Origin: an uncultured Flavobacterium sp.
GTDB taxonomy: Bacteria; Bacteroidota; Bacteroidia; Flavobacteriales; Flavobacteriaceae
Direction: 5' to 3'
NCBI GenBank assembly: GCA_937773775.1
Contig: CALJVL010000006.1
Span: 62,001 to 126,000, forward strand
DNA: 64,000 bases
Numbering within the stretch: the first letter of the stretch is position 1; each line of letters opens with the position of its first letter. The position numbers and the translations under genes are program-made. Below are positions 29,914 through 38,676 of this stretch, piece after piece. Below the pieces are notes generated by a model. It saw nothing but the letters and a program-made list of their open reading frames with translations, was not told the origin of the DNA and did no database searches.

Positions 29914-29921
29914 TAATTTTG
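29914..29921 (+). promoter_or_regulatory. -7 element of the metalloprotease gene
   Basis: TAATTTTG matches TAnnTTTG, 21 bp before the start codon. A TTA stands where TTG is expected, 19 bp upstream. Confidence 0.5.
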
Positions 29922-29942
29922 GACTATAATTAATGTTGAGTT

Positions 29943-32600
29943 ATGAAAAAAAATATCCTGTATGTATTTATTTTGGTTTGCTGTTCATCAATGCAAGCCC
30001 AAAATCAATCTCCTTGGAAAAGAATAGACCAAGTTTCTTTATCTTCTTTTGACAAGAATACCAGTATATCTAGTTCTAATAAACAAGTCTTATTTCGCTT
30101 GAATCGAGAAACATTCACACAGGCATTGGCTGAAATTAATAGCAAAACAGCAAAAAAGAGCAGTGTTGAAATCAGTATTCCGAATGTAGCGGGAGTGATG
30201 GAGAAATTTCTAGTATGGGAATCTTCTAATTTTGAACCGGAATTGCAGGCTAAATATCCTGAAATCAGGGCTTACGCAGGAGTTGGGCTTAGCGATGCGA
30301 AGGCCTCTATCAATTTTAGCTTGTCTTCAAAAGGAATACAAACCATGGTTTTAAGAGCCGATAGCGGATCAGAGTTTATTGAAGCGTCCCCACAAGGCCC
30401 AGACTTATACGTGCTTTTTTCTTCCCAAAACAGGGATAAAGGGAGCTTGCCCTTTGTTTGTAGCACCGAAGACAAAATTTTGAATAAGGAATTGACGAGT
30501 AAGACAAGTAAAATTGCCGCTGATAATAAAGTTTTTAAAACGCTGCGTTTAGCATTGTCTTGCACGGGAGAATATGCCGCTTATCACGGTGGAACGAAAG
30601 CAAGTGCTCTTTCTGCAATGAACGCTACCATGACGCGGGTCAATGGTATTTTTAATAAAGATCTCGCTGTGAAATTAGAGATCATTGCTAATAATAGTAT
30701 CATAATATTCGTAGATGCGACCACAGATCCTTATTCTGACGCAGCCGCTGGTACTGCTGGAGATTGGACGCAGGAAGTGCAGGATGTTTTAACCGCCGAT
30801 ATAGGTGATGGCAATTATGATATTGGCCATTTGTTTGGTGCTTCAGGAGGTGGTGGCAATGCTGGCTGTATTGGTTGTGTGTGTGATGCTGGAAAAGGTA
30901 GCGCTTATACCTCTCCCGCAGACGGCAAACCTGAAGGTGATACCTTTGACATCGATTTTGTGGCTCATGAGATGGGACATCAACTAGGCGCGAACCATAC
31001 CTTTTCATACGAGCTCGAGGGACAGGGAGTAAGTGTAGAACCCGGTAGCGGTTCCACCATTATGGGGTATGCTGGAATAACTACGGACTATGATGTCCAG
31101 TCTAATTCTGACGATTATTTTGTTTATGCCAGTATCAAGCAAATTCAGGATAATCTTAGTACAAAAGATTGTGGGTCCTCTGTTAATTTAATAAAGAGTC
31201 TCCCAGTTATAAATGCAGGCTCAAATTATATGATCCCTAAAGGAACTGCTTTTGTTTTAAAAGCCACAGGAGCAGATGTTAATGGGGGTGATGTAACTTA
31301 TACTTGGGAGCAAAATGACTCGGCTGTAAGTTCAAGTGGCGCAAATAGCTTGGCCGTTCCCACAAAAACAGATGGGCCTTTGTTCAGATCCGTATACCCG
31401 GGAAGCAGCCCCATAAGATATATGCCTTCCTATAGTAATGTGTTGGCTAATAAACTGACAAGCAAATGGGAATCAGTATCTACTGTAGCAAGAACACTGC
31501 ATTTCGTTTTAACTGGAAGGGATAACACGGGGCCTAGAACCGGTCAAACTAATTCTGACCAAACTATAATTACTGTAGCTGGGACAGCTGGCCCATTCAT
31601 AGTAACCTCACAAAACACAGAAGACTTAAGTTGGTTTAGAGGTTCAAATCAAATGATAACTTGGGGTGTAAACGGTTCTGATGTCATGGGTGGGTCTACG
31701 AATGTAAATATTAAACTTTCTACAGATGGTGGCTTGACTTTTCCAACTGTTTTGGTGGCTAATACTCCAAATGATGGTTCTGAGGCTATTACAGTGCCTA
31801 ATATTACAGCTAAAAATTGTAGGATTTTAATTGAGCCCACTGCAAATATTTTTTATGCAGTCAACAGCAAAGCTTTTGCTATTGGGTATGAGGTTACATC
31901 CTCATGTGCTTCCTATTCTTTTACCGCGCCATTCCCTATACCAGAACAGTTGGCTTACACAACTAGAACAATTATTGTTCCGACTACAACAGCATCAATG
32001 TCTGACTTAAATTTTAATGTAAATTTTACGCATGATTTTTTATCAGATGTCGAAATGGAAATAGTTAGTCCTAAGGGGACAACCGTTAAATTGTTTGATA
32101 GAAGTTGTACTAATACAAAAAGCACCTTGGATTTGATTTATGATGACTTAGGTGTGGATCTCGTATGTGGAACTATAACATTGCAAACGGTAGCTCCTTT
32201 TCAATCATTGGCTGCTTTTAATGACGAAAATCCGTCAGGAAACTGGACATTTAGAATTCGGGATGCTTATGAAGGAGATCAAGGCACTTTAAATTCAGTA
32301 TCAATGACAATATGTACACAAACATATACGCTTTCTGCTGCAGATGTTAACATGAGTGATCTTGTGATGTATCCAAATCCTAATAAAGGTATTTTTAATG
32401 TGCAGTTTACTAGTGATGCTATAAACGAGTTGAAACTGGTAGTTTTTGACCTTTTGGGAAGGAAATTACTCGAGAAACAATACGAAAAGAAAAGTAATTT
32501 CAATGAAAGCATTCAATTGAAAAACATACGATCAGGCATTTATTTTTTAACCGTTATTGATGGCGATAGGAAAAAAGTCAAAAAAATAATAATCGAATAA
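29943..32600 (+). CDS. Secreted reprolysin-like zinc metalloprotease with P-domain and type A T9SS tail
   Basis: The 885-residue protein has a signal peptide (LYVFILVCCSSMQA, then Q). It has a propeptide-like region to about residue 190, then a metallopeptidase domain with the zinc motif HEMGHQLGANH near residue 342 and the Met-turn-like GYAG after it. An Ig/fibronectin-like region follows, then a proprotein-convertase P-domain (residues about 650-790: FTHDFLSDVEMEIVSPKG, then NPSGNWTFRIRDAYEGD). The C-terminus is a type A T9SS sorting domain (MYPNPNKGIFNVQF to YFLTVIDGDRKKVKKII). It should be secreted or surface-attached and digest extracellular protein. Confidence 0.92.
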   Translation: MKKNILYVFILVCCSSMQAQNQSPWKRIDQVSLSSFDKNTSISSSNKQVLFRLNRETFTQALAEINSKTAKKSSVEISIPNVAGVMEKFLVWESSNFEPELQAKYPEIRAYAGVGLSDAKASINFSLSSKGIQTMVLRADSGSEFIEASPQGPDLYVLFSSQNRDKGSLPFVCSTEDKILNKELTSKTSKIAADNKVFKTLRLALSCTGEYAAYHGGTKASALSAMNATMTRVNGIFNKDLAVKLEIIANNSIIIFVDATTDPYSDAAAGTAGDWTQEVQDVLTADIGDGNYDIGHLFGASGGGGNAGCIGCVCDAGKGSAYTSPADGKPEGDTFDIDFVAHEMGHQLGANHTFSYELEGQGVSVEPGSGSTIMGYAGITTDYDVQSNSDDYFVYASIKQIQDNLSTKDCGSSVNLIKSLPVINAGSNYMIPKGTAFVLKATGADVNGGDVTYTWEQNDSAVSSSGANSLAVPTKTDGPLFRSVYPGSSPIRYMPSYSNVLANKLTSKWESVSTVARTLHFVLTGRDNTGPRTGQTNSDQTIITVAGTAGPFIVTSQNTEDLSWFRGSNQMITWGVNGSDVMGGSTNVNIKLSTDGGLTFPTVLVANTPNDGSEAITVPNITAKNCRILIEPTANIFYAVNSKAFAIGYEVTSSCASYSFTAPFPIPEQLAYTTRTIIVPTTTASMSDLNFNVNFTHDFLSDVEMEIVSPKGTTVKLFDRSCTNTKSTLDLIYDDLGVDLVCGTITLQTVAPFQSLAAFNDENPSGNWTFRIRDAYEGDQGTLNSVSMTICTQTYTLSAADVNMSDLVMYPNPNKGIFNVQFTSDAINELKLVVFDLLGRKLLEKQYEKKSNFNESIQLKNIRSGIYFLTVIDGDRKKVKKIIIE

Positions 32601-32646
32601 TTAGTATGTAATAAACATAGGAGAGAAGCGTCAGACACTTCCCTTC

Positions 32647-33321
32647 TTATTTTCCGTTAAATGCAGTCATGGTATTCTCCAGTCCTGCAGTTCCAAAGGA
32701 TTTTACTATTTCATACGCTACTTCTAGTCTTTCTGGAAGAGCGGCTTTTTCTTCATCATCCCAATCTCCAAGAACATAATCAATTTGTTTGCCTTTTTTG
32801 AATTCGTCACTGATCCCAAATCGGAAACGGGTATATTGATTTGTATTTAAGATCAAATTGATGTTTTTTAACCCATTATGACCGCCATCACTTCCTTTTG
32901 GTTTGATGCGTATAGTACCAAAAGACAGGTTTAAATCATCTGTAATCACTAGTAGGTTTTCGAGTGGGATATTTTCTTTTTCCATCCAATATTGAACTGC
33001 TTTACCGCTTAAATTCATGTAGGTATTAGGCTTCAATAGAAAGAATGTTTTTCCTTTAAATTTGTATTCGGCTAATGCACCTGATTTTACTGTCTGGAAC
33101 GAAAGCGTCTCTTTTTTAGCAAAATAATCAAGTATTTTGAATCCAATGTTATGACGGGTGTTCACGTACTCGGCGCCAATATTGCCTAATCCTACAATTA
33201 AAAATTTATTACTCATGCCTTTTATATTGTTTTTTTGGTGTTCGTGAACTTCCGGTTTCATCGAATCGGTATTGTCTTCTGTTTGTTTTGATGAAAATAT
33301 AGTTCTTATCCATTTTATCAT
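32647..33321 (-). CDS. pth: Peptidyl-tRNA hydrolase
   Basis: It releases tRNA from stalled peptidyl-tRNA. The 224-residue frame has an N-terminal extension of about 35 residues (MIKWIRTIFSSKQTED) before the core start MSNKFLIVGLGNIG. A similar extension is common in flavobacterial Pth, so I keep the long start, but the core start at 33216 is possible. Family motifs are NTRHNIGFKILDYFA with the catalytic His, LLKPNTYMNLSG, ITDDLNLSFGTIR and GSDGGHNGLKNI. It lies downstream of rplY and prs on the same strand, an order conserved in Flavobacteriaceae. Confidence 0.93.
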   Translation of the reverse strand: MIKWIRTIFSSKQTEDNTDSMKPEVHEHQKNNIKGMSNKFLIVGLGNIGAEYVNTRHNIGFKILDYFAKKETLSFQTVKSGALAEYKFKGKTFFLLKPNTYMNLSGKAVQYWMEKENIPLENLLVITDDLNLSFGTIRIKPKGSDGGHNGLKNINLILNTNQYTRFRFGISDEFKKGKQIDYVLGDWDDEEKAALPERLEVAYEIVKSFGTAGLENTMTAFNGK

Positions 33322-33545
33322 CTGGCAAAAATAAGTTTATTTGATTAAAATGGGCAAAAAAATGTGATTAAGGGTAAATAATTTTTTGTCTAGCCCTGAT
33401 GGGAATGGCATCCTTTTATGCCAGTGTTTGGCATGAAAGATAAAATGAACAGCAGGAGGATTTGTCATTAAAATGGGCTTATAAGTGCTGCTAAAAAAGA
33501 AGTAAACTAATTTGTTGTTTTCGAAAAGACAAAAAATTAGACATA

Positions 33546-33583
33546 AAAAAAGCACCAGTTTTGCAACTGATGCTTTTTGAATG
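33546..33583 (-). terminator. Hairpin terminator after rplY
   Basis: On the minus strand AAAGCATCAGTT and AACTGGTGCTTT pair around a short loop and are followed by T7. It lies 13 bp past the rplY stop and partly separates rplY from pth. Confidence 0.82.
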
Positions 33584-33595
33584 TTTGAAAAAATA

Positions 33596-34210
33596 TTATT
33601 TTTTCTTTCCTTTTACAGGACCTGCTTTTGCTGCTTTTGCTGCTTCTTGAGCTGCTTTCATAGCTGCACGTGAAATTTTCACTTGGCAAATTACTGTGTT
33701 GTCAGGGTGCATGATTTTGAAGTTTGGTGTTGGCACTTTAGTAACATATAATTTGTTACCCATGTCAAGCGGCGTAATGTCTGCTTCAATAAAATCAGGA
33801 AGATTTTTTGGCAAAGCTCTCACTTTAAGTTTACGGTTGTTTAAACGTAGATCTCCACCAGCCATAACTCCTTTAGAGTCACCAATGATTTTCACAGGAA
33901 TTTCAATAGTGATTTCTTTATCGTCAAAAATTTGAAAGAAGTCAATATGTAAAATATTGTCAGTCACCGGGTGAACCTGGATATCTTGTAGAATTGCATC
34001 GAATGTTTTTCCGTTAGCAAGTTCAATCACAACTGTGTGAGCGTTTGGGGTGTAAACCAGGTCTTTGAACACTTTTGTTTCTGCTGAAAAATGAACTGGT
34101 TGATCTCCTCCGTATATAACGCAAGGAACCGCTCCAGCATTACGTAAGGCTTTAGTCGCAACTTTTCCCACGCTTTCTCTTTCTGATCCTTTAATTGTAA
34201 TCGATTTCAT
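33596..34210 (-). CDS. rplY: 50S ribosomal protein L25 (CTC family)
   Basis: It binds 5S rRNA in the large ribosomal subunit. I place the start at 34210 ([20 protein letters not shown]), the usual family start; an upstream ATG would add 21 residues of leader. The 204-residue protein is the long two-domain TL5/CTC form. The N-terminal L25 barrel carries [14 protein letters not shown] and [14 protein letters not shown]. The C-terminal domain carries [19 protein letters not shown], then an Ala/Lys-rich tail ending VKGKKK. It is encoded between prs and pth. Confidence 0.95.
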   Translation of the reverse strand: MKSITIKGSERESVGKVATKALRNAGAVPCVIYGGDQPVHFSAETKVFKDLVYTPNAHTVVIELANGKTFDAILQDIQVHPVTDNILHIDFFQIFDDKEITIEIPVKIIGDSKGVMAGGDLRLNNRKLKVRALPKNLPDFIEADITPLDMGNKLYVTKVPTPNFKIMHPDNTVICQVKISRAAMKAAQEAAKAAKAGPVKGKKK

Positions 34211-34324
34211 TGTAAAAAATATATAGTTAATAATAAAAAAATACTTGTTTGACGCTTTAATCGCAATGCTCAAAGCTTTTCTTTGAACAGGAAGTCTTTT
34301 GGTTCTTGACCTTCAGTCTTCTTG

Positions 34325-35266
34325 TTACATTAAAAATTTTCCACTGATGGAATTGTTGTGGTGCACCATGTGCATAACTTCTGCAAAAAGAGGTGCACAA
34401 CTCACTACTCTTATTTTGTTCGATTTTTTCTTCAAAGGAATAGAATCGGTAACTATTAATTCTAACAATTTAGAATTTTCTATTTTTTCGTAAGCATCAC
34501 CTGATAATATGGCATGGGTACAAATCGCTCTTACGCTCAATGCGCCTTTTTCCATCATCAAATCAGCGGCTTTCGCCAATGTACCACCTGTGTCGATCAT
34601 GTCGTCCACTAATATTACATTTCTGCCTTTTACGTCACCAATCAATTCCATGGTGTCGATTATGTTTGCTTCTTTTCTTTGCTTGTAACAAATCACTACG
34701 CTAGAATCTAAAAATTTAGAATACGCATAAGCTCTTTTTGAACCTCCCATATCTGGAGAGGCGATGGTCAAGTTTTCCAATCCTAAACTTTCTACATATG
34801 GTAAAAATATGGTAGATGCGAAAAGGTGATCAACCGGTTTTTCAAAAAACCCTTGAATTTGGTCTGCGTGCAAATCCATAGTCATTACTCTTGTCGCTCC
34901 AGCAGTTTCTAACAATTTAGCAGTCAGTTTTGCCCCTATCGGAACTCTTGGCTTGTCTTTTCTATCTTGTCTTGCCCAACCAAAATAAGGAATTACTGCA
35001 GTTATATGTCTTGCAGATGCACGTTTAGCTGCATCTATCATAAGTAACAATTCCATAAGATTATCCGAATTTGGAAAAGTAGAACAAACAATAAACACAC
35101 GTAGCCCTCTGATCGACTCTTCGTAAGAAGGTTGGAACTCACCGTCGCTGTATTTTGACATTGTAACCTTACCTAATGGGATTCCGTATTTTTCGGCGAT
35201 CTGTTCCGCTAGGTAAACACTTTGAGAACATGCAAAAATTTTAGCTTCTGGTTCTAGCTGTGACAT
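34325..35266 (-). CDS. prs: Ribose-phosphate pyrophosphokinase
   Basis: It makes PRPP from ribose-5-phosphate and ATP for nucleotide, histidine and NAD synthesis. The 313 residues are full length. They show YSDGEFQPSYEESIRG and YFGWARQDRKDKPR, then the metal-binding VMTMDLHADQIQGFF. The PRPP loop ILVDDMIDTGGTLAKAA follows at about residue 220. It starts the minus-strand prs-rplY-pth group and has a -7 element about 120 bp upstream. Confidence 0.97.
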   Translation of the reverse strand: MSQLEPEAKIFACSQSVYLAEQIAEKYGIPLGKVTMSKYSDGEFQPSYEESIRGLRVFIVCSTFPNSDNLMELLLMIDAAKRASARHITAVIPYFGWARQDRKDKPRVPIGAKLTAKLLETAGATRVMTMDLHADQIQGFFEKPVDHLFASTIFLPYVESLGLENLTIASPDMGGSKRAYAYSKFLDSSVVICYKQRKEANIIDTMELIGDVKGRNVILVDDMIDTGGTLAKAADLMMEKGALSVRAICTHAILSGDAYEKIENSKLLELIVTDSIPLKKKSNKIRVVSCAPLFAEVMHMVHHNNSISGKFLM

Positions 35267-35386
35267 TTAATTTGTTGTTTTTATTCCGCTGCGCTCCATA
35301 CAGTTCGGCTTTGTCATTTCTGTAAAGCATTATGTTTGTATTTGCCTCGGGTGTAGTTAGTTGTGTGTTTCGTTTTTAGCGAGGTG

Positions 35387-35394
35387 CAAATTTA
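35387..35394 (-). promoter_or_regulatory. -7 element upstream of prs
   Basis: TAAATTTG on the minus strand matches the consensus and would give prs a leader of roughly 115 nt. Confidence 0.45.
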
Positions 35395-35459
35395 TGAAAA
35401 TTATTCAACTCTGAAAGGAAAAAATTAGAAATTTTAGTAGAACTTTTAATATTATTTTT

Positions 35460-35467
35460 TACATTTG
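35460..35467 (+). promoter_or_regulatory. -7 element upstream of tRNA-Leu
   Basis: TACATTTG matches TAnnTTTG and is the only candidate ahead of the tRNA, about 80 bp before its first base. No clear TTG is at the right distance. Confidence 0.45.
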
Positions 35468-35555
35468 CAGCGTGTTAAAGGAATTGATGATTGATTTAAA
35501 CACAATCACCTCTTTTATTGCGTTGAGATAACTGTCGTTATTTCATGTCTGCTAA

Positions 35556-35635
35556 GCCCGGATGGCGGAATTGGTAGACGCGCTGGTCTCAAACACCTGT
35601 GGGAAACCGTGCCGGTTCGACTCCGGCTCCGGGTA
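35556..35635 (+). tRNA. tRNA-Leu (anticodon CAA)
   Basis: The acceptor arms GCCCGGA and TCCGGGT pair (G-U at the end), and the D-arm is GGCGGAATTGGTAGACGC. The anticodon loop CTCAAAC reads CAA, for UUG codons. A short variable arm precedes the T-arm GCCGGTTCGACTCCGGC. CCA is not encoded. The 3' 20 bp are repeated at 45185-45205 and mark the insertion point of the genomic island. Confidence 0.95.
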
Positions 35636-35636
35636 C
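35616..35636. repeat. Island end repeat, left (att, within tRNA-Leu)
   Basis: The 21 bp starting TTCGACTCCGG and ending CCGGGTAC lie in the T-arm and acceptor stem of tRNA-Leu and are identical to 45185-45205. Confidence 0.93.
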
Positions 35637-35641
35637 TTAAA

Positions 35642-35685
35642 AAGTCTGTAATTGCTTGTTTATCAAGTATTACAGGCTTTTTTTA
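35642..35685 (+). terminator. Terminator after tRNA-Leu, supplied by the island
   Basis: AAGTCTGTAAT and ATTACAGGCTT pair around a 16-nt loop and are followed by T7. The tRNA's original terminator was probably the hairpin now at 45206-45236. Confidence 0.75.
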
Positions 35686-35692
35686 ATTCTAG

Positions 35693-35713
35693 TTGCCAAA
35701 CCATTGCCAAACC
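35693..35713. repeat. Left pair of TTGCCAAACC direct repeats, candidate integrase arm sites
   Basis: Two exact copies (35693-35702 and 35704-35713) are spaced 11 bp apart, one DNA turn. A pair with the same period lies near the right end at 45020-45039. Confidence 0.6.
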
Positions 35714-35761
35714 ATTTTGGAAATGCATAAAAAAGAACCTTTTATCTTCGAGAATATTTAA

Positions 35762-36379
35762 TTACTTTTTTAACCAAACTACTTTTCTTCTAAATGCTTC
35801 TTTCTCTATTTGAAGTTTTTTTTCCTTTAGTATCTCCTGAAGAAAATCAACAATTAATGTTTCGGTAACGTGTTCGTATCCCTCACCCATTCTTAAAATG
35901 ATTTCACCTATCAATGTTTTAGCTTCTAATTTGTATGTTTTGTCAAATTCTTCATATTCAAATGCCATTTTAACTAAAATTGGTTCAATAGATATAAGTT
36001 GATTTTTAAAAGTAATAATCAAATCTTTATCCGTTGAAATTGATTCCTGCGAAAACTTTAATTCTATTGCTTCGCCAATATCATAGAAATGAAGATGCAT
36101 TTGTTCGTTATCAAATGGAGGTATAATTTTTTGTTCTGCATTTAATTGTTCTCTTCTTAATTTTTGAAACATCACTTTTGCTTTATGGTTGTCTGGAATC
36201 TTCGCTAGGCGCTCCTGAATTGTCAGTATCTTGGTTTCATTTTCCACTTGGAGATTATCAGATACGGTTATGTTATTTGGTGCTTCTTCGTTGTTTGTTT
36301 TATTCTCTGTCTTTTTTTCTCTTTGCCAAAATAATACCTTCCGTAAGACTATTTTAATTTGATCCTTTGTTGGTTTCAT
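35762..36379 (-). CDS. Island protein of unknown function with a KAKxMFQ motif
   Basis: I choose the start at 36379 (MKPTKDQIKI). A longer frame would begin inside the CCAACGCTC repeats. The 205 residues are hydrophilic with no signal or membrane span. The N-terminal third is a charged linker rich in Glu/Asn. From about residue 65 comes KAKVMFQKLRREQL, then an acidic, beta-rich domain. A very similar motif, KAKMMFQIKKRESL, opens the membrane protein at 37215-37958, so the two share a module and may work together. The C-terminus ends in a basic helix (KEAFRRKVVWLKK). No function is recognised. Confidence 0.65.
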   Translation of the reverse strand: MKPTKDQIKIVLRKVLFWQREKKTENKTNNEEAPNNITVSDNLQVENETKILTIQERLAKIPDNHKAKVMFQKLRREQLNAEQKIIPPFDNEQMHLHFYDIGEAIELKFSQESISTDKDLIITFKNQLISIEPILVKMAFEYEEFDKTYKLEAKTLIGEIILRMGEGYEHVTETLIVDFLQEILKEKKLQIEKEAFRRKVVWLKK

Positions 36380-36439
36380 ATACAGATTGTTAATATCAAA
36401 ATAAATGTTCGTTCCTAAATAGTATTTGTTTTCAACCAG

Positions 36440-36810
36440 TCCAACGCTCGCCAACGCTCTTGCGGTTTAAGGCCTCTGCCAACGCTCCTGCAACACATTG
36501 TTTTTTTACCATTCTTTTATATTTCAAATGTGGTACGATAGAAAAAACAATAAGTTGCAGCCAACGCTCAAAACCTCAAACCGCCCAAAGCTAAGTTACA
36601 TAATGAGCCATTATAGTGCAGAAAAATCACTATAAGCTCATTATGTAAAATAGCCCCTCGCCAACGCTCAACCCCTCGCCAAAACTACTGCCAACGCACC
36701 ACGATTGTTAATTATGATATTCAATCGCCATATCAGGCTATGATTATTAAAACCCGAAGATTGGCCAACACTTCTGCCGCCCCTTTAAATCTTCGTTTTT
36801 TAATAATCTC
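36440..36810. repeat. Non-coding block of CCAACGCTC repeats and three long inverted repeats
   Basis: CCAACGCTC occurs exactly at 36441, 36451, 36479, 36561 and 36661, with a near copy (CCAACGCAC) at 36691. Between and after them are three inverted repeats: 36489-36507 with 36542-36559, 36598-36618 with 36628-36646, and 36743-36761 with 36789-36807. Each has arms of 18 to 21 bp with few mismatches. No credible coding frame crosses the block, and it looks less AT-rich than its flanks. It separates the 35762 gene from the lipoprotein gene and has no recognised identity. Confidence 0.8.
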
Positions 36811-36849
36811 CAAATGACTGACAAACGGTAGAATCGTTGTCAAATTTTT

Positions 36850-37200
36850 TTAATTTAGATTAAGTCGATATCGTCCTCTTATGTTCCTGCTATAAAAATG
36901 CCCTTTTGAATCTGCATTTTTGAAATTTGCCCATACTTCATAAGGCATACCTTGATGAATATAAGTTCTATTTCTCATTTTAATAACAAAAAAACCCGAC
37001 AAACCGTCGCAGCTAAAATAATTTGCAGAAGTAATCCAGGAACTATTCGAAACATTTGCTTCTTCTGATAGTTTAAAATCTGAACGTAAAACAACATTTG
37101 TTGCTTGGCTGTAGTTGCTGAAATTAGTTGGTATCTCTTCACAGTTACTACCGCAAGAGGCGACTATAGTAAAAAGGATAGAAGCGATTAATTTTCTCAT
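36850..37200 (-). CDS. Small lipoprotein of unknown function
   Basis: The 116 residues start MRKLIASILFTIVASCGSN: a signal peptide with a lipobox (VASC, cysteine at 16), so the mature protein should be lipid-anchored. The remainder is a compact beta-rich domain with YFSCDGLSGFFVIKMRN and a Gly/Arg-rich end (GHFYSRNIRGRYRLN). It may be a small KTSC-like domain (short residue runs such as YEVWANFKNADSKGHFYSRNI fit that type), but I hold that loosely. It starts 14 bp after the neighbouring membrane protein gene, so they are probably one transcript. Confidence 0.72.
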   Translation of the reverse strand: MRKLIASILFTIVASCGSNCEEIPTNFSNYSQATNVVLRSDFKLSEEANVSNSSWITSANYFSCDGLSGFFVIKMRNRTYIHQGMPYEVWANFKNADSKGHFYSRNIRGRYRLNLN

Positions 37201-37214
37201 GAAAGGATTTATAT

Positions 37215-37958
37215 TTAATTATAGCGACCATATGTGCTCTTTCGTGGAATGAGCATAGAATTCATAGAAATAATGAAGGATGCTATTATTATGAATTCAA
37301 CTACAAACCATAAATCCCAATATGGCACTATTTGCCAAAGTATAATTAATAATGATATTGAATTAATAATTGAAAAGATAGTGCCTATTACAACTGTAAA
37401 AGTATTTACAGGAAATAGGTAGTTCATAAATCCACATATTATCGCATTGAGGACTCTTGCTAAAGTGAACACTAGACCTAAAATTGTACTTATTCCTATT
37501 ATGATTAAGAATATTTTTAACCAAAAGTTTAGACTGTTGAACCAATTCAGCATATTTATGATGACATTGTCTAAAAACCATTCGATAAGAATATAGACTA
37601 CTGAAGTGATTATGAAAGCAACAAAGGGATAAAGAATGGAAAGCAATATTTCTTTTGAGGAACTTTTCTTTTTTGTCTTAGAAGTATCATCGGGAAAGGT
37701 AAAGCCATTATTGTACTCAGTGGATTGATTTTGTAATGTCACTTCTCCTTTAAAAGCATCGTTTTTAAAATCAGGATCAGGGTATTTTTCTTTAAGAAAG
37801 TCAGCTACATCGTCAATAGTAAAGTCGTGTAGCGCAATTTTTTGTTTTGTTTCTTCATTATCTAAAGACTCCCTCTTCTTTATCTGAAACATCATTTTTG
37901 CTTTCTCGGACTTTGGTAAGTTTTCTATCCAGTCTTTGAGTTCCTCTTGTGTTTTCAT
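37215..37958 (-). CDS. Membrane protein with N-terminal KAKxMFQ cytoplasmic module
   Basis: The 247-residue protein starts with about 100 soluble residues, containing KAKMMFQIKKRESL at 19-32 and then a short helix pair. Four or so strongly hydrophobic spans follow (about residues 102-125, 140-170, 180-205 and 210-235). The soluble part shares its motif with the island protein at 35762-36379. No domain I know fits. It is followed within 14 bp by a lipoprotein gene and preceded by a secreted-protein gene, which suggests an envelope assembly encoded by the island. Confidence 0.68.
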   Translation of the reverse strand: MKTQEELKDWIENLPKSEKAKMMFQIKKRESLDNEETKQKIALHDFTIDDVADFLKEKYPDPDFKNDAFKGEVTLQNQSTEYNNGFTFPDDTSKTKKKSSSKEILLSILYPFVAFIITSVVYILIEWFLDNVIINMLNWFNSLNFWLKIFLIIIGISTILGLVFTLARVLNAIICGFMNYLFPVNTFTVVIGTIFSIINSISLLIILWQIVPYWDLWFVVEFIIIASFIISMNSMLIPRKSTYGRYN

Positions 37959-37978
37959 AATTTTATAGCATTAGTTGA

Positions 37979-38536
37979 CTATTTAATTTTCTTTTCAAAT
38001 CTTCTTTTTGAACGGTCAAACGCTGTTTTTTCCCAAGAGGAATCAAAACCATTCCAAAATAATCGAATTGTATAATCTTGTGAGGAAGACCATATCAAAA
38101 CATCAATGTCATCATATTTAAAGAATATGTTGTTATTGTCGTTATCGTTTTTCAGGTATTTACTATTTTCATTAATTGCTTCTTGAATTTTATTTAAAAA
38201 CTCTATTGCTTCATTCTTTTCAAAATTTTTAAATGAAAACCCTTGGTAAACAACCCCTGCTTCATTCCAGTAATTTCCATAAAAACCAAGAATCAAACCT
38301 TCTTTTTTCTTACTTTCACTTTTATATAGTAAGGTGGTTAAGTCTCCAGAACTTGCTGCGGCAAGAGGTATTATTTCGAATTTTTCTACTTCTGTAGTTG
38401 AGCCCAGTACCGTTTTAAATAGGTAATTCTTAGAATTATAAAGAGCAACATCTTTGCTGTACTCTTTTGCGTAATAGTTTTGAGAAAATAGTATTGTATT
38501 AGTAATAATAAATAAAAGGGACAGTTTTAGTTTCAT
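37979..38536 (-). CDS. Secreted protein of unknown function
   Basis: The 185 residues begin with a clear signal peptide (MKLKLSLLFIITNTILFS, then QN). The mature part is beta-rich, with LTTLLYKSESKKKEGLILGF and FKNFEKNEAIEFLNKIQEAI. It ends in a basic tail RSKRRFEKKIK. I do not recognise the family. It is the first of three tightly spaced minus-strand genes (secreted, membrane, lipoprotein). Confidence 0.68.
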   Translation of the reverse strand: MKLKLSLLFIITNTILFSQNYYAKEYSKDVALYNSKNYLFKTVLGSTTEVEKFEIIPLAAASSGDLTTLLYKSESKKKEGLILGFYGNYWNEAGVVYQGFSFKNFEKNEAIEFLNKIQEAINENSKYLKNDNDNNNIFFKYDDIDVLIWSSSQDYTIRLFWNGFDSSWEKTAFDRSKRRFEKKIK

Positions 38537-38615
38537 AGATTAACGTTTGATTTGTTTACTAATTGACAACAAACAATCGGAAACTACAATACCCACTTTT
38601 AGTGATATTTACAAT

Positions 38616-38650
38616 AAAAAAACCTTCCATTTCTGGAAGGTTTTTCTTGA
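38616..38650 (-). terminator. Hairpin terminator after the HATPase/STAS-like pair
   Basis: AAAACCTTCCA and TGGAAGGTTTT pair around a 3-nt loop with T7 on the minus strand, 27 bp after the STAS-like gene. It isolates this pair from the envelope genes downstream. Confidence 0.87.
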
Positions 38651-38676
38651 ATATTTACTTTTTTGAATTTTAAATT

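Noticed and set aside
33337..33555. Minus-strand 72-codon frame between pth and rplY
   Set aside because: It overlaps the rplY terminator, has odd composition, no plausible domain and no promoter of its own.
36440..36810. Integron attC sites or a CRISPR array in the repeat block
   Set aside because: CCAACGCTC lacks the GTTRRRY/RYYYAAC core pair, the copies around the hairpins are direct rather than inverted, no integron integrase is present, and the spacing and length of units do not fit a CRISPR repeat-spacer pattern.
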